DNA of 64,000 nt from Candidatus Sumerlaeota bacterium. Its GTDB lineage: Bacteria > Sumerlaeota > Sumerlaeia > SLMS01 > JAHLLQ01. Location of the stretch: contig JASGMJ010000003.1 in assembly GCA_030156535.1 (NCBI GenBank), forward strand, positions 1-64,000, given 5' to 3'. The notes beneath the pieces were generated by a model. It was not told the DNA's origin, searched no databases, and worked only from the letters and a program-made list of their open reading frames with translations. Both the position numbers and the translations under genes were made by a program. Shown in pieces: positions 40,137 through 48,466 of this stretch (position 1 is its first letter; every line of letters starts with the position of its first letter).

Positions 40137-42374
40137 ATGAAGACGAACAGACGTTTTTGGGCGCTGTGCGCCATGATGTTGTGTCTGGGGCTTCTGACGA
40201 CGGCCGCGCGGGGGCTCGAGATCGTCGTCGATAACGATGCCTCGGCGCCGGGCTTCAATCAATTGCCCTATGTGGAGACGGGAAGTTGGCGGACGAGCAG
40301 CACGACGGGCTACAATGGCGGGATTTACCGCTATTGCCGGGGGAACGAGTCTGCGGCAACGGCGACGTGGACGCCGACGATCACCGCCGAGGGGACGTAT
40401 GAAGTGGCGACGGTCTTCCGGGCGGGATCGAACCGCCCGACAGCGGCGCGCTATACGATCACGCATGCCGATGGCGTCTCGACGGTGACGGTCGACATGA
40501 CGGGCAATGCGATGACGGAAGTGTCGCTCGGCGAGTTTCGCTTCAATACGGGGACGACGGGCTCGGTGATGCTCGACAACTCGCATGGCGACTACACAGC
40601 GGTGATTTCCGACGCGATCATCTTCCGCTCCACCGGAGTGATCTCGGGGCCGGATGTTGGCCAGCCGGTTTTCTTTCCGTCGCAGCCGACAGAGCAGGAC
40701 ATCGTGACGGTGCAGGTAGCGATTCGCCAGGATCGCGGCTTCACGGGTGTGCGTCTGCAATACCTCGCGCTCCCCTCGGGGCTTTCGGGGAGCGTGGAGG
40801 CTTACGACGACGGCCAGAGCGGCGACGGCCTCGCGGGCGACGACATCTGGGCGGCGGCGCTGCCGTCGTTTGCCGCTGGCCAGACAGTGTCCTGCTGGTT
40901 CGTGGCCACCGACGCGGACGGACACGAGACGAGCGGCACGCCGCAGTCGGTCCCGATTCTGGATTCGTCCTTCGTGCCTCGGGAGTACCGGGCCGTGTGG
41001 GCGGACAGCTGGAACACAAGCTTTCTGAATGCCTCGCAGGCGGAGACGCTGATCCAGACGCTGCGCGATGCGAACATGAACGTGGTCGTTCCCGAAGTGC
41101 GCAAGATCGGCGACGCGTACTACAACTCCTCCATCGAGCCACGCGCGACGAACATCTCGGGCGGTAGCACGTTTGATCCGCTCCAGACACTGATCGACCT
41201 GGCGCATGACACGACGGGCGGCAAAAGGCGCGTGGAGGTTCACGCCTGGTTCGTGATGCACCGCATCTCGAAGAGCGAAACGCTGGCTCCCACGCACGTG
41301 CTCTCCCAGCACCCCGAGTACCAGATGTCGAACTCACTCGGCGAGCTGACGGCTTCGGGGAACAAGTACCTGGATCCCGGCCATCCCGGCGCGGTGGATC
41401 ACAACATAGCGGTCATTCTGGACTGCATGAGGAACTACGACATCGATGGCGTGAACCTGGACTACATCCGTTACCCCGAGTACTCCGGGGAGTGGGGCTA
41501 CAATCCCGTCAGCGTGGCGCGCTTCAACGCCTTCACGGGGAAGACGGGGCAGCCCGATGGCTCCGATCCCGATTGGGATGCGTGGCGGCGCGAGTGCGTG
41601 ACGCTGGAAGTGAAGAAGCTGTACGTGCAAATGAAGAAGCTGCGGCCGGAAGTTGTGCTGACGGCCGACACAGTGAACTGGGGCTACGATTACGACGACT
41701 ACGAGAGTTCCTCGGCCTACGCGGGGGTCTTCCAGGACTGGCGGGGATGGCTGCAGGAAGGGATTCTCGACTACAACATGCTGATGAACTACACGACGGA
41801 TTCCAGCGTGGGAGGGCGCTTGCAGGGATGGACGCAGCTGTCGCTGGATAACGATGAAATCCGCGGGAGCATCATCGGCATCGGCGCCTACCTCCAAAGC
41901 AGCGTGCAGGCGTCTGTGAACCAGTTGCTCTACATTCGCGGCGCGGGCGCGGAGGGAATGTGCATCTACGATTGGGGGAGCGAGGCGAACGCCGCCGGGG
42001 CGACGCAGGCGCAATTCTACGACGCCGTGCGCCAGCAAGTCTTCCCTGATTGGGCCGAGCCCCCCGTGGCCACCTGGATCACCAACCCCACGAAGGGGAT
42101 AATCGAAGGGACAATCATCGAGAACGGCGCGCCGGCCGATCACGCGGTGGTGCAGGTTGCCGGGCTTCCGGCCAAGCGGACGCATTCGGACGGCAGCGGC
42201 TGGTACGGCATCCTGGAACTGACGCCGGGGCCAGTGACGCTCGAAGTGACGGGGCCCGGGGGGGCGTCGAAAACGGTGGTGGTGAACCTGCCCGCGGCGG
42301 GGGACATCGTGACGGTGGACATTGATCTCTCAGCAGCCCCGGTCGTGGACAATGACGGACTGCTGGTGTACTGA
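40137..42374 (+). CDS. Secreted GHL10 glycoside-hydrolase-like protein with golvesin domain (745 aa)
   Basis: Exported protein probably acting on polysaccharide or peptidoglycan-derived glycan. Residues 1-26 are a signal peptide. Residues about 27-168 match golvesin C-terminal-like/xanthan-lyase accessory domains (IVVDNDASAPGF, TWTPTITAEGTYEVATVFRA, ISDAIIF). Residues about 285-610 are a GHL10 (DUF187) TIM barrel: REYRAVWADSWNT, LRDANMNVVVPEVRK, DIDGVNLDYIRYP, WGYDYDDYES and MLMNYTTD. The last 100 residues look like a carboxypeptidase-regulatory beta sandwich. The ATG at 40137 follows GGGGGA closely. Members such as E. coli DigH cleave denuded peptidoglycan glycan strands; the substrate here is unknown. 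Confidence 0.88.
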   Translation: MKTNRRFWALCAMMLCLGLLTTAARGLEIVVDNDASAPGFNQLPYVETGSWRTSSTTGYNGGIYRYCRGNESAATATWTPTITAEGTYEVATVFRAGSNRPTAARYTITHADGVSTVTVDMTGNAMTEVSLGEFRFNTGTTGSVMLDNSHGDYTAVISDAIIFRSTGVISGPDVGQPVFFPSQPTEQDIVTVQVAIRQDRGFTGVRLQYLALPSGLSGSVEAYDDGQSGDGLAGDDIWAAALPSFAAGQTVSCWFVATDADGHETSGTPQSVPILDSSFVPREYRAVWADSWNTSFLNASQAETLIQTLRDANMNVVVPEVRKIGDAYYNSSIEPRATNISGGSTFDPLQTLIDLAHDTTGGKRRVEVHAWFVMHRISKSETLAPTHVLSQHPEYQMSNSLGELTASGNKYLDPGHPGAVDHNIAVILDCMRNYDIDGVNLDYIRYPEYSGEWGYNPVSVARFNAFTGKTGQPDGSDPDWDAWRRECVTLEVKKLYVQMKKLRPEVVLTADTVNWGYDYDDYESSSAYAGVFQDWRGWLQEGILDYNMLMNYTTDSSVGGRLQGWTQLSLDNDEIRGSIIGIGAYLQSSVQASVNQLLYIRGAGAEGMCIYDWGSEANAAGATQAQFYDAVRQQVFPDWAEPPVATWITNPTKGIIEGTIIENGAPADHAVVQVAGLPAKRTHSDGSGWYGILELTPGPVTLEVTGPGGASKTVVVNLPAAGDIVTVDIDLSAAPVVDNDGLLVY

Positions 42375-42514
42375 GGGGGGGAGGTCTGCCCGGACCTCTC
42401 CACTCCGCATTCCGATTGAATGGCTAGGGGGCGTTGGCCAAGGCTGACGGGGCACTCAGGGAAGGTCTGACGCCCGATGCTCCCCCCGCTGCTCCGACGC
42501 CCGAAACACCCACG

Positions 42515-42533
42515 CCCTCCGGCGCCCGGAGGG
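42515..42533 (+). terminator. GC-rich perfect hairpin
   Basis: CCCTCCGG (42515-42522) pairs exactly with CCGGAGGG (42526-42533) around CGC. It lies 140 nt after the GHL10 stop and 33 nt before the next start, without a U-run. It may be a terminator or part of the leader of the small membrane protein gene. Confidence 0.35.
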
Positions 42534-42566
42534 AATTCGACGCAGGTTTATTGCTGGCCGTTGGGA

Positions 42567-42998
42567 ATGAGGCGCGCGGTGCTTTTGACGCCGTGGCTGG
42601 CGGGTATTCTTGTTGTGGTCGGCTTTCTGTTCATGTGGGCCGGTGCAAAGGCACAGAGCTTCGAACAGGTGACGGGCGGGCTGCTGGAGCTGACGCTGGG
42701 GCTGTCGCTGCTGGTGGGGGTCGTGGTGCTGCATCTGGTGGGGGCGCGTGAGGTGCGTTTCACGCGCGACTCGCTGGTCGTTCGCCAGACAGGGCGCCGG
42801 GAGTTGGTGCTGCCGTACTGCGAGTACCAGCACGAGTGGGTGGCGGACCTGAGCAACCCGCATGTGGTGCGGCTGATCGTCTTCGGATTCAATCGTGGCT
42901 GTATGCTGGTGCTGCCGCCGGAATGGGTGGTGGGGGCACTGCGCGAGGTGCGGCGTATTCAGGAGGAGGAGGGGTGGTACTCGCCGGAGGGGCGGTGA
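42567..42998 (+). CDS. Small two-helix membrane protein (143 aa)
   Basis: Function unknown. Two adjacent hydrophobic helices (WLAGILVVVGFLFMWAG and LLELTLGLSLLVGVVVLHLV) are followed by a soluble domain of about 75 residues (VRFTRDSLVVRQTGRRELVL, GCMLVLPPEWVVGALREV). The hairpin plus short beta domain recalls bacterial PH-domain membrane proteins. The ATG at 42567 was chosen as the start before the first helix; the frame is open upstream but that part overlaps a hairpin and reads as low-complexity Pro. Confidence 0.6.
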   Translation: MRRAVLLTPWLAGILVVVGFLFMWAGAKAQSFEQVTGGLLELTLGLSLLVGVVVLHLVGAREVRFTRDSLVVRQTGRRELVLPYCEYQHEWVADLSNPHVVRLIVFGFNRGCMLVLPPEWVVGALREVRRIQEEEGWYSPEGR

Positions 42999-43504
42999 GG
43001 GAGAAAAAGAAAACCGGCTCCGCGTGAGCGGAGCCGGTGGAGTCTGGTGGTTTCCAAGAGAGGGAGAGGAGGTGGGTTTTTCTTGGAGGAAGAATGTTCT
43101 TCCTGGGGAGGGGAGTTGTCCCTTGCGGGAGCGAAGGAATGAATTTTGGAAGGAAATACCCGGAGGTTATCCGGTGATTCGCCTCGCCTTGGTTCAATCC
43201 ACCATGACTGAGCTAATGTTTGGGTTTTTTGGTATTTCTCCTTAATGCAGAGGTCTTGTTTTCCCGTACTTGCTGAAGCGCGTTTCCGGCGTACCGTACT
43301 TTGCGCTTCTGTTACTGCCTTGCTCAAGTATCCCCTTAGAGATTAGCGTGCCAGATTGAAAACTCCGGTGTTTTCGGGGTTTTTCGCGGGAAAGTTCCCG
43401 ATTTGGGGGGCTTTGGAATAGTTAGGGCGTTGCATTCCTGCGAAGGCAGGCATTGTCGATGTCGCGTGTTGCAATTATGCAACAGGCGGACGAGTCGAGC
43501 CGTC
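42999..43504. other. 506-bp convergent intergenic region with several palindromes
   Basis: Between two converging genes. Besides the hairpin at 43013-43038, it holds AGGAAGAA-TG-TTCTTCCT (43087-43104) and TGTTGCA-ATTA-TGCAACA (43467-43484), both with perfect arms. The middle (about 43150-43400) is less GC-rich than its surroundings. No coding frame or RNA gene was recognised. Confidence 0.5.
43013..43038. terminator. Perfect 11-bp terminator-like hairpin
   Basis: ACCGGCTCCGC (43013-43023) pairs exactly with GCGGAGCCGGT (43028-43038) around GTGA, 15 nt after the stop of the small membrane protein gene. The A-rich GAAAAAGAAA just before it would give a U-rich run for minus-strand transcripts; downstream on the plus strand there is only a weak T-stretch. 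Confidence 0.7.
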
Positions 43505-45379
43505 TCAGGCGGTGCCGGGGGCGGGATTCAAGCCGCGAAGACCCGGTTCGGCTTCCGATTGTTCGCGGTACTGGAGTTCGTAGAGGCGGCGGTACAGGCC
43601 GTCCTGGGCGAGCAGTTGGCGGTGGGTGCCCTGTTCGCTGAGGTGCCCGTGGTGGAGGACCAGGATGTTGTCAGCCTGCTGGATGGTGGAGAGGCGGTGG
43701 GCGATGATGAGCGAGGTGCGTCCGGCTGTGAGGCGGTCGAGGGCGGCCTGAATCAGCTTCTCGGTTTCGGTGTCGATGCTTGAGGTGGCCTCGTCCAGGA
43801 TGAGGATGTCGGGCTCGCAGGCCAGGGCGCGGGCGAAGGAGAGAAGTTGCTTCTGGCCAACGGAGAGCGTGGCGCCGCGTTCGCGCACGTTGGTGTCGTA
43901 GCCCGAGGGCAGGCGGCGGATGAAGGTGTCGGCCTCGACGTTTTTGGCGGCGGCGTGGATGCGTTCGATGTCGATGGTCTTGTCGCCGAGGCTGATGTTT
44001 TCGGCGACCGAGCCTTTGAAGAGGAAAACGTCCTGCATCACGATGGCGATCTTGGAGCGCAGTTCCTGCTGGGTCATCTCGCGGATGTCGATGCCATCGA
44101 TCAGGATCGCGCCCTTCTGCACGTCATAGAAGCGGCAGAGCAGCGACATCATGGTGGTCTTGCCCGATCCCGTGGGGCCAACGATGGCGACGTTCTGGCC
44201 GCGTTCGATGCGGAAGGAAACGCCCTTGAGAATCCAGTTCTCGTCCTTGTAGGCGAACCAGACGTCGCGGAATTCGATGGAGTGATGAAAGCCCGGGTGG
44301 GGCGTGGCGGCGACGGGGTCCTGCACGTCGGGCTTCTCGTCCATCAGTTTGAAGAGGCGCTCGCTTGCCGCGATGGCGGACTGGACGAGATTGAACTTTT
44401 CGGAAAGGTCGCGGATGGGAAAGAAAAAGCGTTCGAGCAGCGTGACGAAGAGAATGAGCTCGCCGATGGTGAGGTAGTCCTGGAGGTACATTTTCCCGCC
44501 CTGCCAGATGATGAGGGCGAGTCCGAGGGCAGAGATGAAATCGATGAGCGGGAAGAAGGTGGCGAAGGCGAAGACGCTGCGGTAGTGGGCGTCACGGTAC
44601 TGGTCGTTCAGGCGCTGGAAGATGCCGAACTGGCGGCTCTCGCGCGTGTTGGCCTGCACGGTTCTCATGCCCGTGACGTTCTCCTGCACGTGGGTGTTCA
44701 GGCGCGAGAGACGCAGACGGGTGAGGCGGTAGGAGACGTTGATCGCGCGGCGGAAAAAGTAGGAGAGCAGGAAGACCAGCGGCATGACGAGCATCGACCA
44801 GAGCGCGAGCTGCCAGTTGTAGAGGAACAGAACGATGACGATGCCGGCGAGAAGGAAAATCTGCTGGAAGATGCCGACGACGCCCTGGGCGAACAACTCG
44901 TTGAGCACGTTGACGTCGGAGGTCATGCGGGTGACGAGCCAGCCCACGGGCTTCTTGTCGAAAAAGGCGAGGGAGTGGCGCGTGAGTTGGCGAAAGAGGT
45001 CCATGCGCAGATCGCGCATGGTTTCCTGGCCAATGCGGGCGATCATGTAGGAGGTGAATGCCTCGATCACGACCATGAAGAGCTGGGTGCCCACCAGGCC
45101 GAGTGAGAGCCAGATGACGCCCTGGAAGTCATCCTTCGAGATCCCCTTGTCCACCATGATCTGGGTCAGGATCGAGGGGGCGAGCATGAGCAGGGAGAGC
45201 AGGATGGAGAGCGCAACGGCGGCGGCCACGCGCTTCCTGCGGGGCGCGAGGTAGTGGAAGAGGCGTTTGACCTGGCGCCAGTCCTCGATTTTTTCGAGAA
45301 CCTCCTCGTCCTGGAGGTCGAGGCCGAGTCGCTTGAGGCGCTTCTCGAGTGCCTTTTGCTTTTGTGTTTTCTCAGACAA
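43505..45379 (-). CDS. ABC exporter subunit, full TMD-NBD half-transporter (624 aa)
   Basis: One half of a heterodimeric inner-membrane exporter (MsbA/MdlB-like). Six membrane helices lie between residues about 60 and 330. The NBD has Walker A GPTGSGKTT near 400, a changed signature LSVGQ near 503, and Walker B ILILDEATSSID near 526 with the catalytic Glu intact. The TTG at 45379 was chosen as the start: it overlaps the stop of the partner gene by 8 nt and GGAGG lies upstream, while earlier codons overlap the partner frame. The partner carries the complementary defect, so the two should form one active and one degenerate ATP site. Confidence 0.9.
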   Translation of the reverse strand: MSEKTQKQKALEKRLKRLGLDLQDEEVLEKIEDWRQVKRLFHYLAPRRKRVAAAVALSILLSLLMLAPSILTQIMVDKGISKDDFQGVIWLSLGLVGTQLFMVVIEAFTSYMIARIGQETMRDLRMDLFRQLTRHSLAFFDKKPVGWLVTRMTSDVNVLNELFAQGVVGIFQQIFLLAGIVIVLFLYNWQLALWSMLVMPLVFLLSYFFRRAINVSYRLTRLRLSRLNTHVQENVTGMRTVQANTRESRQFGIFQRLNDQYRDAHYRSVFAFATFFPLIDFISALGLALIIWQGGKMYLQDYLTIGELILFVTLLERFFFPIRDLSEKFNLVQSAIAASERLFKLMDEKPDVQDPVAATPHPGFHHSIEFRDVWFAYKDENWILKGVSFRIERGQNVAIVGPTGSGKTTMMSLLCRFYDVQKGAILIDGIDIREMTQQELRSKIAIVMQDVFLFKGSVAENISLGDKTIDIERIHAAAKNVEADTFIRRLPSGYDTNVRERGATLSVGQKQLLSFARALACEPDILILDEATSSIDTETEKLIQAALDRLTAGRTSLIIAHRLSTIQQADNILVLHHGHLSEQGTHRQLLAQDGLYRRLYELQYREQSEAEPGLRGLNPAPGTA

Positions 45380-47129
45380 TGCCCTCCACCTCCTCTTCCA
45401 GAAGCTGCTTGCGGTGGAGGTCGGCATACAGGCCCGGCTGGGCGACAAGCTGCTCGTGAGTGCCGCGTTGGGTGATGGCGCCGTCTTCGAGGACGATGAT
45501 TTCGTCGGCGAGGGCGACGGTGGAGATGCGGTGCGAAATCAGAAACGTCGTTCTCCCCGCCATGACGCTGCGCAGGGCGCCAAGGATGGCTTCCTCGGTG
45601 TGCGTATCGACGGCGGAGAGGCAGTCGTCGAGGATCAGGATGCGGGCATTGCGCACAAGCGAGCGGGCGATGCTGAGGCGTTGCTTTTGGCCGCCGGAGA
45701 GGTTGATGCCGCGCTCCCCAAGCATGGTGTCGTAGCCCTTGGGGAAATCCTTGATGTCCTTGTGGACGTCGGCGGCGGTGGCTGCCTGGACGATCTGTTC
45801 GTCGTCGAGATCGCCGAGGGCACCAAAGCGAATGTTCTCGGCGATGCTGTCGCTGAACAGGAAGGTGTCCTGATAGACGATGCCGACGGCGCGGCGGAGT
45901 TCGTCGAGCGGCCAGTCGTTGAGGTCGATGCCGCCAAGGGTGATCGTGCCGCGTTCGACGGGATACAGGCGCAGAAGAAGATGCACCAGGGTGGACTTGC
46001 CCGAGCCGACTCTTCCCACGATGCCGAGTGTCCGGCCGGCGGGGACGTCGAGCGTGATGTTGCGCAGGGCGGGGTTGCCGGCGCCGTCGTACGTGAATGT
46101 GAGATTGTTGAACGCGATATCGAGAGTGTCGGGGAGGTCTTCGGGCGCGACGACCTGGGGCGAGTCGGAGATGCGGGGTTCGGCCTGGAGGATCTCGTTG
46201 ATGCGGTCGATGCCGGCGCTGCCACGCTGGTACAGATTGATGACCCATCCCGCCGCGATCAACGGCCAGATAATCATGCCATAGAGCATGATGAGGGCCA
46301 TGAGCGTGCCGAAATCCGAGGTCTCGTTGATGATATGCCAGGCGCCGACGAAGAGAATCGCGAGCATCCCCATGCCCGTGAGCAGGCGGATGGAGGGGAA
46401 GAAGGCGGCCTGGACGCGGGCCACGGAGAGGGATTTGTCGATGTAGGTTTCGTTCTCGTCGAGGAAGCGCTTGGCGCTGTCGTTCTCGCGGCCGTAGGCC
46501 TTGATGATGCGGATGCCGGCGAGTGATTCCTGCACGAAGGTGGTGAGGTCGGCCATGCTGTCCTGCTGCTCGCGCGAGCGCGAGTGCAGGCGCGAGCCGA
46601 AGGCCTTGACCAGCGGAGGGAGCAACAGAAGAGGCGCGAGCCCGGCGGCCGTCATTCGCCAGTCCATCGCGGCCATCTTGTAGAGGACCAAGGGAAGGAC
46701 GACGATCGAGTTGGCAGTGTACATGATCGCGGGGCCGAGCATCATGCGCACGAGGTCGATGTCGTTGGTCATGCGCGACATGATGTCGCCGGTGCTGTTC
46801 TGGTCGTAGTAGGTGGGGTCGAGGCGCTGGAGGTGCGCGTAGATGTCGTTGCGGAAGTCGAACTCAATGTCGCGCGACGTGTCGATCAGGACGCGGCGCA
46901 TCAGGTAGCGGAAGGCGCCGCTGATGCCGGCGAGTGCGACGATGTACACGCCGATGACGGCGAGGTCCCCGAGCAGGTCGGAGTGCCCGGTCATCGAGTT
47001 GATCGTCATGCCCACGATGCCGGGGATCTGGACGTTCACGTAGTTGGTGGCCAGAACGAACAGAAAACCAAAGAAGAAGCGCCAGCGATAGCGGTGCAGA
47101 TAGGGCCAGAGAGAGCGGTAGGACTTCAT
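45372..47129 (-). CDS. ABC exporter subunit, full TMD-NBD half-transporter (585 aa)
   Basis: Partner half of the exporter (MdlA-like). Six helices from WRFFFGFLFVLATNYV onward, coupling helix regions, and an NBD with Walker A GRVGSGKST near residue 370, normal signature LSGGQKQRL near 476 and Walker B ILILDDCLSAVD near 500. Asp replaces the catalytic Glu after Walker B. In a head-to-tail dimer this Walker B faces the LSVGQ signature of the other subunit, giving the degenerate site known in TM287/288-type exporters. Its ATG overlaps the GT2 stop (ATGA). The substrate is unknown; the neighbouring GT2 hints at a glycolipid. Confidence 0.92.
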   Translation of the reverse strand: MKSYRSLWPYLHRYRWRFFFGFLFVLATNYVNVQIPGIVGMTINSMTGHSDLLGDLAVIGVYIVALAGISGAFRYLMRRVLIDTSRDIEFDFRNDIYAHLQRLDPTYYDQNSTGDIMSRMTNDIDLVRMMLGPAIMYTANSIVVLPLVLYKMAAMDWRMTAAGLAPLLLLPPLVKAFGSRLHSRSREQQDSMADLTTFVQESLAGIRIIKAYGRENDSAKRFLDENETYIDKSLSVARVQAAFFPSIRLLTGMGMLAILFVGAWHIINETSDFGTLMALIMLYGMIIWPLIAAGWVINLYQRGSAGIDRINEILQAEPRISDSPQVVAPEDLPDTLDIAFNNLTFTYDGAGNPALRNITLDVPAGRTLGIVGRVGSGKSTLVHLLLRLYPVERGTITLGGIDLNDWPLDELRRAVGIVYQDTFLFSDSIAENIRFGALGDLDDEQIVQAATAADVHKDIKDFPKGYDTMLGERGINLSGGQKQRLSIARSLVRNARILILDDCLSAVDTHTEEAILGALRSVMAGRTTFLISHRISTVALADEIIVLEDGAITQRGTHEQLVAQPGLYADLHRKQLLEEEVEGIV

Positions 47130-48100
47130 CGGTGGTCAGTCGTAGTGGCGGGCTGCTGCGGGCGGGCAGGCAAACGAGCGGGGACCCCGCGGGGCCTCCG
47201 GCGGAGTCGAAGCAGGCAACGCAACGCAAAGAACGCTCCACTGGCGTAGGAGATCAGAACCTGGCGGCGGAATCCGCGGGCAAAGGGGCCGAAGAACCAG
47301 CGGGTCTCGAAGGGGAGAAACTCGGTGAAGAAGCGCCGCCAGAGCAGATTCTTGACGACGAAGATCATGCGCGAGCGGTAGCTCATCCGCACGAGGGCAG
47401 GGCTGAACAAACCCAGCTCCACCGACTCCCAATGGTAGCCGATGGCGGCAGAGAGATAACGCACGCGCCGCCCCGAGGCCCGCAGGCGCCAGCAGAGATC
47501 GGTTTCCTCGTAGTAGGCCGGAAAGAAGTCCTCGTCCAGACCACCCAGCGCTTCGATATCCGCGCGGCGCACCGCGACAAGGGCCCCCGTCACGAAGTCC
47601 ACGTCCTTGTCCTCGTCGAACTGTCCCTCATCCAGAGCGTTCACCCCTGGGTGCTCGGCCATGGCATTGGGATGCAGCACTCCGCCGGCGTGTTGCACGC
47701 GATGAGAGTGGGGGTAGTAGAGGCGTGCGCCGACGATGCCGATTGTGTCGTCCTGCAACAGTGCATCGGCCATGATTCGCACGGTGTCGCGTTCCACGCA
47801 GCAGTCGGGGTTGAGAAAGACGACAAGGGGGTGGGTGGCAGCGCGCCAGCCGACGTTGTTGCCTCCGGCGCAGCCGAGATTCCGCCCGGTTTCGATGACG
47901 CGAGTCACGGCTGGATGGGCCCGGGCAAGGGCGGCCGAATTGTCGCGCGAAGCGTTGTCGACGACGAGGATTTCGAGATCGACGCCACGCGAGCGCGCCA
48001 ACTCGTCGAGGCAGACGGGAAGATAGCGGGCACTGTTGTAGGCGAGAAGGACAACAGAGACGGCGACGGTTGCTGGCGGAGGGTCGTTGGGCGAGGGCAT
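47126..48100 (-). CDS. GT2-family glycosyltransferase (324 aa)
   Basis: Inverting GT-A glycosyltransferase of the rhamnosyltransferase-like GT2 group. VSVVLLAYNSARYLPVCLDE opens the fold at about residue 14, then ILVVDNASRDNS, NLGCAGGNNVGW, FLNPDCCVE (the DXD-equivalent region) and GGLDEDFFPAYYEETDLCWR. The C-terminus is basic and amphipathic, probably membrane-associated. The ATG at 48100 lacks a good Shine-Dalgarno; a TTG at 48136 is an alternative. It is the first gene of an operon with the two ABC half-transporters, overlapping the next by 4 nt. Confidence 0.9.
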   Translation of the reverse strand: MPSPNDPPPATVAVSVVLLAYNSARYLPVCLDELARSRGVDLEILVVDNASRDNSAALARAHPAVTRVIETGRNLGCAGGNNVGWRAATHPLVVFLNPDCCVERDTVRIMADALLQDDTIGIVGARLYYPHSHRVQHAGGVLHPNAMAEHPGVNALDEGQFDEDKDVDFVTGALVAVRRADIEALGGLDEDFFPAYYEETDLCWRLRASGRRVRYLSAAIGYHWESVELGLFSPALVRMSYRSRMIFVVKNLLWRRFFTEFLPFETRWFFGPFARGFRRQVLISYASGAFFALRCLLRLRRRPRGVPARLPARPQQPATTTDHR

Positions 48101-48466
48101 GGGGGATGGTCGCAGGGCGCCGTGAAAGAGGTGCAAAGAGACTAGGAGAAGGGGCTGGCGGGGGGGAGCGGTTTTTTCGGGAGGAGGCCCTACTCGCCGC
48201 TTGCAGGATCCAATGCCATTGACTGCTTGCCGCCGTGATGAAATTCAGGTCGTACTATCAAGCGTTTTCGGATTGGACGATACCATGGCTGGGAATTTGC
48301 GGGCTGTCGTGCTTCGGATCAAGGGCTGTGCCGGATGGCGGACGCGGCGCGCGGTTGACGGCGTGCATGCCGCGCGTTGTGCCCCGTTTTTTCTTGCCGT
48401 TGTTCGCACCATGCGGACAGGCTGGCCGGAAGACTCTCCCTCCCCCTCAGAGAGGAACGGATCGCT
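48101..48466. other. Divergent intergenic region, 366 bp
   Basis: Lies between the GT2 operon and ftsK, so it should hold promoters for both. TTGACT near 48218 and TTGACG near 48355 are possible -35 elements without convincing -10 partners. AGAGGAA stands about 10 nt before the ftsK ATG. No RNA gene or repeat was seen. Confidence 0.5.

Noticed and set aside
42959-43327. 122-codon minus-strand frame in the convergent gap
   Set aside because: No Shine-Dalgarno, Ser/Pro/Arg noise at the end, and it runs through a terminator hairpin.
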